Source: Ulota crispa
Taxonomy: Eukaryota; Streptophyta; Bryopsida; Orthotrichales; Orthotrichaceae
Length of the DNA stretch: 64,000 nt
Assembly: GCA_963920765.1 (NCBI GenBank)
Contig: OY987244.1
Location: 33,301,678 to 33,365,677 of the forward strand
Direction: 5' to 3'
The notes beneath the pieces are model-generated. The model had not been told where the DNA came from and did not search any database. It saw only the letters and a program-made list of their open reading frames with translations. Below are positions 23,321 to 35,061 of the stretch, piece by piece (the first letter of the stretch is position 1; every line of letters begins with the position of its first letter). The translations under genes and the position numbers were made by a program.

Positions 23321-24106
23321 TATTGCTTGAGAGACAATATGTGAGATGAGGATCCATTAATTTCTATAGTGTTCAAGAACTTGGAAGGGTAAGTAACATC
23401 CGCTTCATCCTCAACTGAATTTGTACTAAAAAAGTCCTGCTGTGCACCTGGAACGTAGCTCAAAACAATATTGTTTATGAGAGAAACTTTGTTGTTTCAG
23501 GGAGCCAAAATTGCACGCTCGCTTAAATACTTCTTTGTAGCATCACCTTTCTCAAGGCCAAGATATATAGCAACAACCATAGCTCTTGCATCTTTAGAAT
23601 GAAGTACCATCATTTCCAAGCACTTGACGTAGTCCTCATGAATGACCTCCAGCTTGTTGTCACCGAGAGAAAGAAGCCATTTTGCTAAACTATGATTTCC
23701 AAGATTGAAGTAAAGAGTAACATCATCACCAACACGCATACTTTGCAAAAGACAAAATACCTCAACAAAACTCCATAGGTAGGAGTTTTTTATTGATGCA
23801 CCAACAACGTCTGTGTGAGAGCCTCAAGGTATTACATGAAGGACTTGATGAAAATCACTAGACATGACAATAACAATGCCACCAAATGGTTCATCTCTAT
23901 CAATTACATCTCAAAGAGTACGATCCACAACCTCCAAAAGCATGCCTATAAGTCATAGGAGCTTCGTCCCAAACAATCAATTTTGTTTGACGAATCAACT
24001 CTACCAAGTTCACTTGCTTCCAAATAGGGTAGGTTGTTGCATGATCAAGCACAATTGGAATCTTCAAATTGCTCATCCTGTTTGCTCAGCAAGCAAAAAG
24101 AGATAG

Positions 24107-26380
24107 TTGCACAGAGGGAGAGGTGCGTGCAGGCGGAAAGACAAGCACGGAAACTTGCATTGCCAGCGCGCATGCATGTGCAGCCGTAATATCAACGGAG
24201 AGAAATACCTTTCAAGAAAATTGTTTATACCCCATCCCTAAAGCCGACCATAACCATCATTTAATCTTCTTAAAGCATAGACACCCAACTTTGGAGCTCA
24301 TACACTCAACTACCCAACTAATAGAAATAAGATTATTATAGAAACAAGAAAGTTAGCTAAAGGGACTAACTAAGGAATGCACTACCTATTGTGTAAAAAA
24401 CACATTTTTGCATCCTTTAACTATATTGGTGTAATTTTAAAAGATTTAGATTTTAATGTATAAAGGATAGAATTGAAAATTATTGCTTGTTGGTCCTTAA
24501 AGGATGTTGAGATTTTGAGATTATGTTATTTAGGTCATGGACAATTGGCAGATTCCAATGTGCTAGCAAAGATGGCTTCTATGTTATTGCTCTTTTTGAT
24601 TTTCTTACTACGATTTGAGTATTAAATTATTGAATTAAAAATTTAAAGTCCATGTAAGGCCTCTAGCTTATGTATAAAACACAAGGAAATCTGTAATAAA
24701 GGTAATCTTTTTTGAGATAGTTGATTGGTTGTAGCTCAATAATTATGGTTATAAATGAATACAAAACAATTTTGGAATTGGGTTTAGCAAATTGACCAGG
24801 TTCACAAATCATAATCATTGTGATGGATTATAGTCCAATAAAAATACATTTTAACATGTCTAATTTCAGTTTGCATTTTCTCAAGAAGCACACGTATTAG
24901 CCCTTGAGTCTATAATCTAATAAGTCTTGATTAGTTTTACAATTGCTATATTGAAAGCTATAATTTAAATATCTAGGCCAATTTATTTATATTGTTTTAT
25001 CATTATTTTGACAATGTCCATAGACTAAATAAATAGACTATAGAAATCATTCAATGCTAGTAGTTCAACTTTTTATTCTCACTTCAACTTAATCATTTGG
25101 CTTACAACTTAGACTGGACAATTTGACTTTCAAGGTATCACAAAACTAAATATTCCAACACAAAGTTTTATTAGTAGAAAAATCACAAATTCATTCACAA
25201 GCAAAGATATTTATTTAAGCTTTCATTGCCAAACGGGTGCACATTTTTAAAATGATTTAATTGAAGAAAAAATGAACCTCTACTTTTTATACTTCCACAA
25301 GTCACTTCCACCTTTATAAAATGATGTAACCTTTCATTTATGTTAATTCATGTAATTGTCCCATTATCTAAATTTGGCACTCACATTGTCATCAAATAGA
25401 CTAGATTTACAGTTTGTAAGCTCTATTTTTATTTTTATTTTTGAAAAATAGACAAGGCAATAGAAAAAATGATAACATGTAGCTCCCTCTCTAATTGTTA
25501 GTGTCCTTGCAAATTGCAATGTCTATAGTCCTAAGGACAATAAAATATGAAAAATAATAATCCACTACTTTGAAGTCCATAAATTCTACCATGGCCGTCC
25601 ATTTTTGCTAGCGTTTTTTAAAGTGTTGCATTTGTCTTCATTGCAAGTTGATTTTGCAAAAGGTTGTCTATAAGCTACATACGTAAGTTGTTGAACAACT
25701 CTATATAATCCATAGTGAATCAAATATGACCATCACTTCTAACATCCGCCTTCAGCCATATATAATAGTCCAAGCACAATTTAACTAAGATTGTACAAAA
25801 AATAGAAACCTTATAACATACTTAATCTACACAACCCTAGTAATTAGACCAAAAAAGTTTGCAAGTAATTGTTCATTATTGGACAATTTATCTATTTTCT
25901 ATAATTAAAAGCAAATTGTAGGCCATTGAGTTTATCATGTCCACAAATTCACATTTAATCTCTTAGATAGTTACAAATTTGTTTATTAGCCCGGACCATA
26001 GGAGGGGAATCAAAAGTTTATGATGCTAAGACCTATATGTAAGTCACAATAGTTGGTTCAATCTCTATACAAGATTGACCAATGTCCCCTAACAACCAGT
26101 TTATAGCAAAATTAATGTGGCTACTAGGCTTCGTCAACACAATTGCCTTGAAATTGCCAATGAAGTTGGATCATGTTGAAAACAAGGTTGCCTTCATTTA
26201 AACTTGAAAGTGTAGTTTGTTTAAACTTTGAGACAATAGTATTGGTCCTTGTCAAAAAAAAAAAAAAAACTAATTGATTGTGCAAATGATCAACTAGGCA
26301 ATATGGGCATAATATATACTTAACATATTGTTGTTTAATCTTTTTGTCTTGCTCATTGTCAGCCAGACTTGCATACCTTA
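24107..26380. other. AT-rich stretch without a recognised gene
   Basis: The segment 24100-24200 is less AT-rich but its frame (24069-24341) has no domain. The rest is AT-rich with scattered short frames. A poly-A run lies at about 26256-26271. Confidence 0.45.
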
Positions 26381-26570
26381 TGTTAAATGTACACATATAG
26401 TATATATGTGTAGAATATTTAAAAACTAGGAGACTTGTGATTCTTATAAATAGAAGTTGTGATTTAAAGATAAATAAATTATATTAGAGTTGTACACTAC
26501 AAATAATGGATAAAACATTTATTATACACGCCTTATCCAAAAGAATTATTTTATTTTCTCAATTCTAACA
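26381..26570 (+). mobile_element. Short LTR (5' or solo) followed by a tRNA-iMet primer binding site
   Basis: TGTTA at 26381 and TAACA at 26570 form the inverted TG/CA ends of a 190-bp candidate LTR. A TATAAATAG motif lies inside at about 26445. Immediately after, TGGTATTAGAGC (26571-26582) matches the plant initiator-Met tRNA primer site of copia-type elements at all but one position. I found no second LTR and no gag or polymerase motifs downstream, so the element is truncated or badly decayed. Confidence 0.55.
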
Positions 26571-29500
26571 TGGTATTAGAGCAAGGTTGAAAGCAATAAA
26601 GCACCATGTGCTTTTTTTTGGATTGTTACAAAGTGCTCTCATGAGATTGTTTTTTATTTTTTTATCCTTGAACCAAAAAGAATTGAAATTGAGATTAAAC
26701 TTTGATTTGAGGATCCAAGTTTTTAAGTACCTTTAGATCCACTTTCATTTCTTCTAATTCATTATCATGACTAGCCTTTGAAATTTGCACAAGCACATAT
26801 GCAATTATTAACATCCATGTGCCTTCAAAGTACTAGCTAACTTTGCTGAAGCAATTCTTGAATTCTTTGCTCAAGATTCAATGGAGGAATTTGATATTTG
26901 AGATTTTTTGAAGAAGCCTATTGAAAATGACAAGACACAAGATTGATGTAAGTCATATTATTCACTTTGGTGGATTTTATTTTATCATTTGAAAAAATAG
27001 ACTAATATTGATTTTCTAAGCAAAAAAATTGTGGACTATTGTAAGTGGAGTACAACACTTACTAGTGGCACCAATAGCATCAGAAGTAATTGTTAAAACT
27101 CCTCCTTTGCATATCATAGGTGTAAGAAACATAAGTACAAGGAAGGTCCAAGACATGTAATCATTAGTCATAATATAAAACTTTCTTGAGAATTTGAGAA
27201 TTTCTTATATTCAATCATGTGGAATTGCTCATTCAACATGGTCAATATTGGCTAACAATTTTGAAGTCTAAGTTGTATTGACAAAAGCGCATCTTAAAGA
27301 TAAATTACTTGGTCTAAAAGCAAAATACTTAAACATTGTTAAGCACATTTGTAAGTTTAGATTGCATCTAAAACAACTTCAAGGTATTGGTTTAGTCATT
27401 CAATAATGAAACTATAATCATATTAAATAGGAGCCTTTTCAAGACTATTAATATTTTTTTTGCTCTTTGCAAAGGCAAGCTAAAATTACTTTGCAATCAT
27501 TAATTACTAATATAATTCAAAAATTTCATATAAAAGAAATGAATATAACTTTTGAAACTGCATCAGCACTATATGTTGGAAAAAGGTATATCAACAAATG
27601 CAAGAAAATTTACAACAAGAAGAATATTTAAAATAAATAGATGCGTAGAGAGAGAGCAATATCTACCAACTTCTTGAGAAGAAGAATATTGTAGCTGAGA
27701 GAAAAAAATTGTTGCAAAAAACACAGATATCAAATTGACAAGTATCAACATTGAATTTTTGCATATGCATTTTTAATTCAATGAAAAAACTTTACAAATT
27801 TTGCTTTAAAAAAACAATAAACTCTATATGGTAGCATTACTGCATTAGCAGCTAAAGAGAAAACAAATTTTACTTTGTATTTGGATTTTGAAACAACTTA
27901 AAACATGAGCCACGATTTATAATATGCACTAAGCGTAATGATCAACAAATTCTCTATGTATCAAAGCAATGATTTGAAAAAACTTATACACCAACCTTAA
28001 TGTGTTTATATGATAAATTATGAACATGACTATTTACACTAGTATATAAATAACAATTGTACTTCATTGAAATGCTCAAAGATGTGAAAAAAAAATACGA
28101 AGCGCTAATCTATCTTTCAATTCTTTTTCCTTTTTAATGGTTTCAAATGCCAATGAATCCTTATGTATGGTAATCTCTCATTTACAAATATTGTATTTTT
28201 TTCAAAAAAGTTATAAAAATTATTATTTTTGTATTTGTACATGCAAGCATGTAACAATAAACATTTACATGTTCATTGCATATAAATATAAACATAAAAA
28301 CATTTTAAAACAATAAAATAAAATTATATATATTTTACTACACAAAACATATGTAGCTTATCATTTTGTGTCACTTGGCGCCCATTTTGTGCTACATACA
28401 TTTATTTGGACATTCATCGTTGTCTCAAATTTCTTAAAGTGTTATGCTTTCATTTCCATGTATGAAGTTATTGTAATCATTAACGCTAATTTAGAAAAGA
28501 AAACATTCTTTAAACTTCTAAAGAAATAAAGAATGAATCCACTTCTTTTAATATAGTAGAACTACTTGATTACTTTTTCGTAATCATTTGTAAATTTAAT
28601 CATGCAATTACTCACTTGTAATCTATTTTTTGTAATTTGAGTTGAAAAAACTTATGGTATAACAAAAATCCCCTAAATCATCCTCATCAACATTATTAGT
28701 TTTTTAGAAATGTCATTTAAATTTTTTTTAAATGATCATCCTTAAATCTTTGAAAACAACCCCGTGCAATATAGCGGTATCCATTTTAGGTACAATAAAT
28801 TTTTGAAATGGAGATAACATCTTTTCTATTGAACATAAATTATTTTTTAATTTTCTAGCTTTAATTCCTAATGTAAGTGTGTTGGAGATGGTTTTAACAA
28901 CTAACTCAATTGATATACAAGTAATTTTTGTATGCTTGGGTTCCAAACAACCTCAACTATTATGAGGTAAAGCATTATTTAGGACCAATTTATTTGAAAT
29001 AAAGGCCATCAATTCAGTATGGACCTTTTCTCATGTCAAAAGGCATTTTTGCTAAAGAAAAACTAAGGCCAAAGTTACAAGCTTTAAAGTTTTTGGTAGA
29101 AAAAGAGATAAATATATCTCATATTAAAATAATTTACTTTTAAAAACTTGACAAATAATTCATGAAAAAATTTGGTTTTTCTTACTTACAGATTCAATTT
29201 TTGGTATTAGAAAATAGAATAATCTTAAGTTCTTGGCTTTTGTGCACTTAATGCTTTCCCATTTTGATTTGATTTTCTAGTAATAAGGACTTGGTATTTA
29301 TTTCATAAATTCAACCAAGAAGAGCAAAGGATTGGGATCGTCTTAGACTCCAAAATCAAAATGACCTCCACTCCTATTACAAAGCCACTTTCAGAAAGTA
29401 GCAAAAAAAAAGAGACAAGCTTGTCTTTATTTTCTTGACTTGAACGTCTTGTAGCCAAAAGTCAACATATAGTCCAATTGTTTTTAAATAATATTTTTTA

Positions 29501-29755
29501 AGACATTGAAATCTTGCTTTAATTCTTGCTTTATTTGATAAATGCAAAGGAAGGTGCGCTTTTCAAATGGATTGTTCAATATTTTTTTTTTCACAACAAC
29601 AATGTTTGGAATATTTTAATTGCAAATACATTACGTACAAATCATCAATATCTGAAATTATCAGTAATTATGGTGTAAATAAGCTGAGAAGGAGCTGAGA
29701 AGGAGCTGAGAAGGGATTTTGAAATTAAACTTTTAAAATTTTGTTATAATTAGTA
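26571..29755. other. Possible decayed retrotransposon interior, then AT-rich DNA
   Basis: Beyond the primer binding site no frame longer than about 70 codons is open, and no reverse transcriptase, integrase or zinc-knuckle motif is readable. A duplicated GGAGCTGAGAA occurs at 29680-29712. Confidence 0.4.
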
Positions 29756-29831
29756 TTAACCCCTAAAGGATCAATTGTCCCTTCCGGGGACAAATGGGAT
29801 TTTGGGCATGTACCTGTGGCTAAACTCCTGG

Positions 29832-30443
29832 GAGGATGTCCACTTGGGGTGTCACTTTTTGGACACACTAATTAGGTTATTTTTGTTCAAAACCTCCAAA
29901 GTTTGTCTAATTTGTTCATTTTGATTAAGTAAAAAGACCCTAAAATGGGAAAAATAAATGGTGCGCCTCAATGAAATCAAGTTGTACATGTCTAGAGAAT
30001 GTCATTAAAAAAAATTATTTTTTTGGATCCATTCATAGGTGTCAAAAAAAATCTTGAATTCTGGGATTTGCAAGCATTAGAGTGCACATTTATTAACTTT
30101 TCTATTGACAAAATAAATTATTTTGTACTCTACTCAATTAAATGTAGGTCATATTCAAAAAGGTATTAAATTATTATTTTTGATATTCTAAGTGCTTGAT
30201 TTTGGGGATTCTAGGTAAGTAAGACAAAACTTATTTTTTCAACAAAATATCAAATAAATTACTTAAAAATCTTTGATTATAATCAAACTTTTTTTCTTGA
30301 TATGCAATAAGTGTAGAAAACTAAAACCACATTTGGTGAAGTCTAACTTTATTTTAATTAAAAGGGTTAATTGTGTTTGACACACCAACACATAGTGAAA
30401 TTGTAGGTAAGACAGCTTTTTTGGGTACCCCAACCAGACCCTC
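29832..30443. mobile_element. Insertion inside the left arm of the palindrome
   Basis: The opposite arm is continuous where this arm is broken (GGCTAAACT ... CTTTGCGTGATTTT), which defines the extra DNA. Its ends, GAGGATGTCC and GAGGGTCTGG (complement), both continue to TTGGGGT and may be a degenerate inverted repeat. No target duplication or coding motif was recognised. Confidence 0.45.
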
Positions 30444-30843
30444 ACCTTTGCGTGATTTTTTGAAACTTTTATAAAAGACGGGGTATTTAAAGATCTACGT
30501 GGGCATCTAATTTTTTCTTCATTTTGACATTTATAGAAGAAGTTCAAAATGAATTTATGGGAAACGACATAGATCGGACAGCCCAAAAAATTCTTTAAAA
30601 TTGCATTGAAAAAATAATAATATATGAAATGGGTTCTTTGGACTCTTTTATATAGGTGAGGAGCTTTGAATCATTTAGTTTTCATTGATGAGATGAAAGT
30701 TATGAGAAGTTTTTGTTTGTGGGTAGGTATGGTTTCTCTCAATATCACACCTACCCGCAAACAAAAACTTCTCATAATTTTCATCTCATTGATGAAAATT
30801 GAATGATTTAAAGCTCCCCACCTATATATAAGTTTAAAGAACC

Positions 30844-30849
<6 letters not shown>

Positions 30850-30890
<41 letters not shown>

Positions 30891-30904
30891 TATATACATA
30901 TATA
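30850..30904. repeat. TA microsatellite
   Basis: About 55 bp of TA repeats with two CATA interruptions, within the right arm of the palindromic element. Confidence 0.9.
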
Positions 30905-31127
30905 GCGTAATTTATAAGAAATTTTTGGGCTGTTTGATCTGCACCTTTTTGCATAAATTCATTTTGAACTTCTTCAATAAATATCAAAATGAAGAAAAAA
31001 TTAGATGCCCAAGTAGATCTTTGAATACCCCGTCTTCCATAAAAGTTTCAAAAATCACGCAAAGTAGTCTAACCATAGGTACATGCCCAAAATCCCATTT
31101 GTCTCCCAAAAGGGGGCTTGGTCCTTT

Positions 31128-31184
31128 AGGGGTTAATGATAGCAATAGGGGTTAATGATAGCGATAGGGGTTAATGATAGCGAT
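31128..31184 (+). repeat. Three 19-bp tandem copies spanning an element end
   Basis: AGGGGTTAATGATAGCAAT (31128-31146) is followed by two AGGGGTTAATGATAGCGAT copies. Each unit contains the last bases of the piggyBac-family terminus, its TTAA and 10 bp of flank, so the terminus-flank junction has been triplicated. Confidence 0.85.
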
Positions 31185-32540
31185 AGAAATAATTGTGTAT
31201 GTATAGTATGAATTTTAATAAAAGATATTCATGTTCAATAATTCGAACTTGATTATGCCTCTGTTTCTTATTGTTGTTGTTCAACGATATATACATAATC
31301 ATGTCTTTCAGTTGTTGATTATGATTCATCTTTGCAAAACCTCAAAGGAAAAAATGTAACAAATTCTTTAAAAGGGGATTTGTTGGAATTCTACAAAAAA
31401 AAAATTTAGAGGATAATTAATGAACTTTTGCAGATAAGGTCTTTGAATGAGTGAGATTATACGAGAAGGATTGTAGAAAACTAGAACAAGTGAAAGTAAA
31501 AGTATTTAAAGAAAGTCGTAATGGTAAGGATGAAAATCACCCAATATGAGTTTGCTTGGATGGTCCAAACTCAAGACCAAAGGGCATTGCTTGTACTCCC
31601 TCTATCTCAAACGAAATCCGATTTTCAGAATTTGTGAGGGATTAAGAAAAGACAACATTAAATTTCAATTCAAAGGTGTAAATTAGTAAGCTTAGGTTGT
31701 TCTAAATTTGGTGTGAGACTTTTATGGTTAGGGCTCTTTGGGAAGTGAGGAAGAGTAGCGCCCACATTTTCCCTTTTTGTGTGCTTTTTAAATGGTTGCC
31801 TAAGCTTAGAGAATGACAGTAAGAAGGTGTGTCTAGTTGTGGAATGTGTTCACATAGTTGTACATGAAAGACTAGTATGGAAGATTAGTTGCTTGAGGAC
31901 TTGAGGTGGCTTGTTTGCTGAAGAAGCAATTTGCACAATGGTATACATAGAGAGCAAGTAGAAACAAAATTCGACTAGTGAAGAGCGTAGAGCAATTTAC
32001 GATAGCTTGTTATTGAGAGTGAAGACACAGGAAGAACCTAATAAGCTTGCTAGAGGTGACTTGAACGATGTTGCAAAGCAATTTGGCGTGACACTAGACA
32101 CGATTTTGGAAATTTGGAAGCGAGGTAGGCAATCACATGCTGAAGAGGCAATTTTTGCATATGTTTCATCTTTGAAACGAGGCACTGTAGGGAGGAAGAA
32201 GAAAGTTGTTGGCTTGATTTGGTTGAAGGAGATACCACTTGTCCACCACAAAAACATTCGATCTTTGGCTGCAAAAATGAACATGTCTCTTGCAACCGTT
32301 CATTGCCACATGAAAGAAGGTGAGATCACTAGAGTCATTCCAATGCATTGAAACCATTCTTGAGTGATGCAAACCAAATTGAGCGTGTTCGTTTCTATCT
32401 ATCAATGCTAGATGTGGAAAGGTCACCAATGTTTTAGGATTGCATGAACACAATCCACATTGATGACAAGTGGTTCTACATTACCAAAACCAATGCCAAG
32501 TTCTACTTATCCCTAGACAAAGATCCGCCTCTTTGTACAC

Positions 32541-34213
32541 AGGGGTACAACAAGCTTACAAATTGCCTGTTTCAGGCATTCAATTTTTGTAGTAAAATGT
32601 AGAGTATGATTGGTACATTTTTGTCAAATTTTTTGTCATTGCATCCTTATGCAATCCCAATCAAGCATACCAAATTTTAGTTCCTAAAAGAGCCATGGCA
32701 CAATAAGGGTACCCAAAAGGGACTGCCTAACTTTGATTTGGCCATACCCATGATACTTTTGCTATTTATTATGTCTTACTAGATAGTGCTTTGCTATTTA
32801 TTTTTTGGCAAGAAGTTACTTATACTTGTAGATTAGTAGGAAATAAATACATTTTTTCAAATGATGAATGTTATCATGTCTAAAAGAGCGATTATGTGAG
32901 AAGGTTCAGAATTGTCTCATTTCACAAGAATGAAGTAAAAAACTCATCCGGACTACAAGTTTGGTTAGTAGGAATTAGGTTAATGCATTTATAGTTGTGC
33001 AAGCTTCTAAGGTCCATGAATTTGAAGTGTATTAGTTCATACATTATTAAAACTAGTTGTTATGAATTCTTTTAGGGATACTTTCATGCGAGTTTTTCCA
33101 CGTCCAATAAAGAACATTAAAAATTTGTTTTTTTTTTAAAGTGGCAAAAGCATGCACATATACTTGTTTCTAGGTGCACATATGGTCAAAATTATTAAAA
33201 TGTTAATAATTAATTTTAGGGAGCCATTACAAATTACAAGTCAGAAAAAGTCCAGATGAGGACATTTGGGTTCTAATCACTTTTATGGCGTGAAAAAAAG
33301 TCAAGAAATTCCTTTTGATGGAAGGAACACTTTCTAAATGAATATTTTAAAGTAAGGAAAGCTTAAGAAAAATGTTTCATCACTTGCAAGTTCAAACTTT
33401 TACCTAAACAAAAATAATCTGGACTCCTTAGGAAAGAGTCATGTCCAGAGGTCCAGCAAGCTCTTTCAGGGGTACCTCAATTGTGCCATCACCCAAAAAC
33501 TAAAACTCCATTTTTGGTGAATTATTTTGTAAGAAATTCATGGTTTTACATAATAATTGATTGAAAAACATTGGTGATGAATTTTTGAGATTTGATTCCA
33601 TGGATATGTAGGAAACATCCATATGCACATCATCCATGCTGAAAAGAACCCCCTTAAGTAACAAAAATTTGAGCTACAAAAGATTATGTGAAACTTGTGA
33701 TAGGCCCAAATTTTGTAAAACATATGAATTTCTATGAAAATAAAATTTGGTTGTTTGCCTCAAATATTATAATTAAGTTTGTATCTCTAAACATGATGTT
33801 CCATTTACTTGATGAAAATCAAGTTAAAAAATAAGAAAGATTGTTTTACAAAATTTAGGCCTATCACAAAATTCACATAATCTTTTGTAGCTCAAATTTT
33901 TGTTACTTAAGGGGGTTCTTTTCAGCATGGATGATGTGCATATGGGTGTTTCCTACATATCCATGGAATCAAATCTCAAAAATTTATCACCAATGTTTTT
34001 CAATCAATTATTATGTAAAACCATGAACTTCTTACAAATAATTCACCAAAAATGGAGTTTTCATTTTCAAGAACTAAAACTTGGTATGCTTGAGTGGGAT
34101 TGCATAAGGATGCAATGAAAAAAATATCAACAAAAATGTACCAATCATACTCTACCTTTTACTACAAAAATTGAATGCATGAAATAAGCAATTTGTAAGC
34201 TTGTTGTACCCCT
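32541..34213. mobile_element. Foldback element inserted in the mariner transposase
   Basis: The ends AGGGGTACAACAAGCTTAC and its perfect complement begin long inverted arms. The outer arms are 32541-32690 and 34085-34213; the inner arms are 33492-33725 and 33850-34084. The left arm is broken by another element (32691-33490). The flanks TTGTACAC and CCGTACTA share GTAC and may be a decayed 8-bp duplication. A relative of its arms is at 60430-60665. The class is unknown. Confidence 0.7.
32691..33490. mobile_element. TIR element nested inside the foldback element
   Basis: The termini ATGGCACAATAAGGGTACC (from 32695) and ATGGCACAATTGAGGTACC (complement, ending 33489) form a ~20-bp inverted repeat around 0.8 kb of non-coding DNA. 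The opposite arm of the host element is continuous across this point (AGTTCTTGAAAATGAAAACT, near 34075), which proves the insertion. Confidence 0.65.
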
Positions 34214-35061
34214 CCGTACTACTAAGAGCAAACACTTCATCACCAAAGTCATGTTTCTTGTTGTTGTGGCCCGCCCTTGATATGACTCGTACAAGAACTA
34301 CAGGTTTGATGGAAAGATTGGCATATTTCTATATGTGTTTCAAAAGCCAGCAGAAAGCAACTGCTGAAACCGTCTGCGCGGTACATTGGAGATGAAGTGC
34401 ATTGAGAGAGTAACCAAGGAAGAAGTCAAGAAGATGTTGATTGATGTCTTACCGGCATTCTACAAGAAGTGGCCTTGTTTATGGCCTGGTAAAACTACTG
34501 ATACCATTTTCATTCAACAAGACAATGTCAAACCGCATCCTTTTGGTACAGAGATTGACTTGGCTGTAGCTTTCATCAAGGGCAGATTCACCATCATCAT
34601 GACATTGCAGCCACCAAATAGCCTTGATATGAATGTTTTGGACTTAGGAATGTTTTGAGCAATACAAGCACTCCAACATCAACTCACTCAAAAGAACTTT
34701 TAGTGTTTGATTGCAGCTACAGAGGAGGCATTTTGGAGGGAATAAGAGGAACTAATTAACATTTTTTTGACGTGGCAAACATGCATGATTCAAGTAATGG
34801 CTACTAATGGTGGAATACACTATTAGATTCCACATTTGGGAAAATCAAATTTGTAGTGTCGAGGACAACTACCAGAGAATGTGAAGTGCCCATAAGATAT
34901 TATTGAGCGTGCCAAGCAACTTGCTTCTATCAATGATTAAGTTGTAGCAAGAGAAGCAAGCATAGGTTTGTTTTAAACACAAAAATTCAATAAAAGGCAA
35001 ACATGGGGTTTTTTTAAGCTTTTTTTTGTGAAATATGGGTTTTTTTTAGACAGAGGGAACA

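Larger units (their letters stand above)
21760..24106 (-). pseudogene. Helitron helicase (Pif1-like) C-terminal pseudogene
   Basis: Reading down the minus strand, Pif1-type helicase motifs of Helitron RepHel proteins appear in order. LIVWDEAPM (Walker B, about 23980) is followed by VDRTLRDVIDRDEPFGG (about 23900) and SSDFHQVL. Next come LLQSMRV, YLSERAILAP (about 23500), FFSTNSVEDE and YPSKFLN (about 23400), then GLCNGTQLIV (about 23050) and AYAMTISKSQG (about 22850). The tail has YSHGQLYVALS and finally NVVYNEALL (about 21780). Stops and frameshifts break it repeatedly. Two insertions interrupt it: a small foldback MITE (23115-23320) and a piggyBac-family element (21833-22754). The N-terminal Rep nuclease part is not visible upstream, so the copy is truncated. 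Such a protein would unwind DNA during rolling-circle transposition; this copy is dead. A host Pif1 helicase is less likely because the ALSRATS-like and NVVY tail is typical of Helitrons. Confidence 0.85.
29756..31136. mobile_element. Palindromic piggyBac-family derivative (two right ends)
   Basis: TTAA at 29756-29759 and 31133-31136. Both ends are right ends of the common derivative: GGACAAATGGGATTTTGGGC on the left and its complement on the right. The halves are inverted repeats meeting at about 30740, where GTGGGTAGGTATGG faces CACCTACCCGC. A ~610-bp segment (29832-30443) interrupts the left arm and a TA microsatellite (30850-30904) lies in the right arm. Confidence 0.75.
32007..34880 (+). 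pseudogene. Mariner-like transposase pseudogene, DD39D
   Basis: Segment 1 (32007-32540) has an N-terminal helix-turn-helix region (NIRSLAAKMNMSLATVH), a frameshift near 32320, then NALKPFLSDANQIERVRFYLSMLD, a stop, and IHIDDKWFY with the first catalytic Asp. Segment 2 (34214-34880) resumes with SKHFITKVMFL, FDGKIG, ERVTKEEVKKMLIDVLP, IFIQQDNVKPH (second Asp) and QPPNSLDMNVLDLG (third Asp). There are 39 residues between the Asp of QQD and that of NVLD, as in the plant group. It then reads through a stop (LGMF-stop-AIQALQ) into IFLTWQTCM and IPHLGKSNL. A family member would cut and paste DNA at TA sites; this copy is broken by stops, frameshifts and a large insertion. Confidence 0.85.
31596..35059 (+). 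mobile_element. Mariner-like element (plant DD39D type) with nested insertions
   Basis: The ends CTCCCTCTATCTCAAA and TTCCCTCTGTCTAAAA (complement) are the stretch typical of plant mariner and Stowaway termini. TA precedes the left end (31594-31595) and CA, a decayed TA, follows the right end. It contains a broken mariner transposase and a 1.67-kb insertion (32541-34213); without that it would be about 1.8 kb. Confidence 0.8.

Noticed and set aside
24069-24341. Continuation of the Helitron protein or a host gene
   Set aside because: It is on the opposite strand from the helicase and has no Helitron or other motif.
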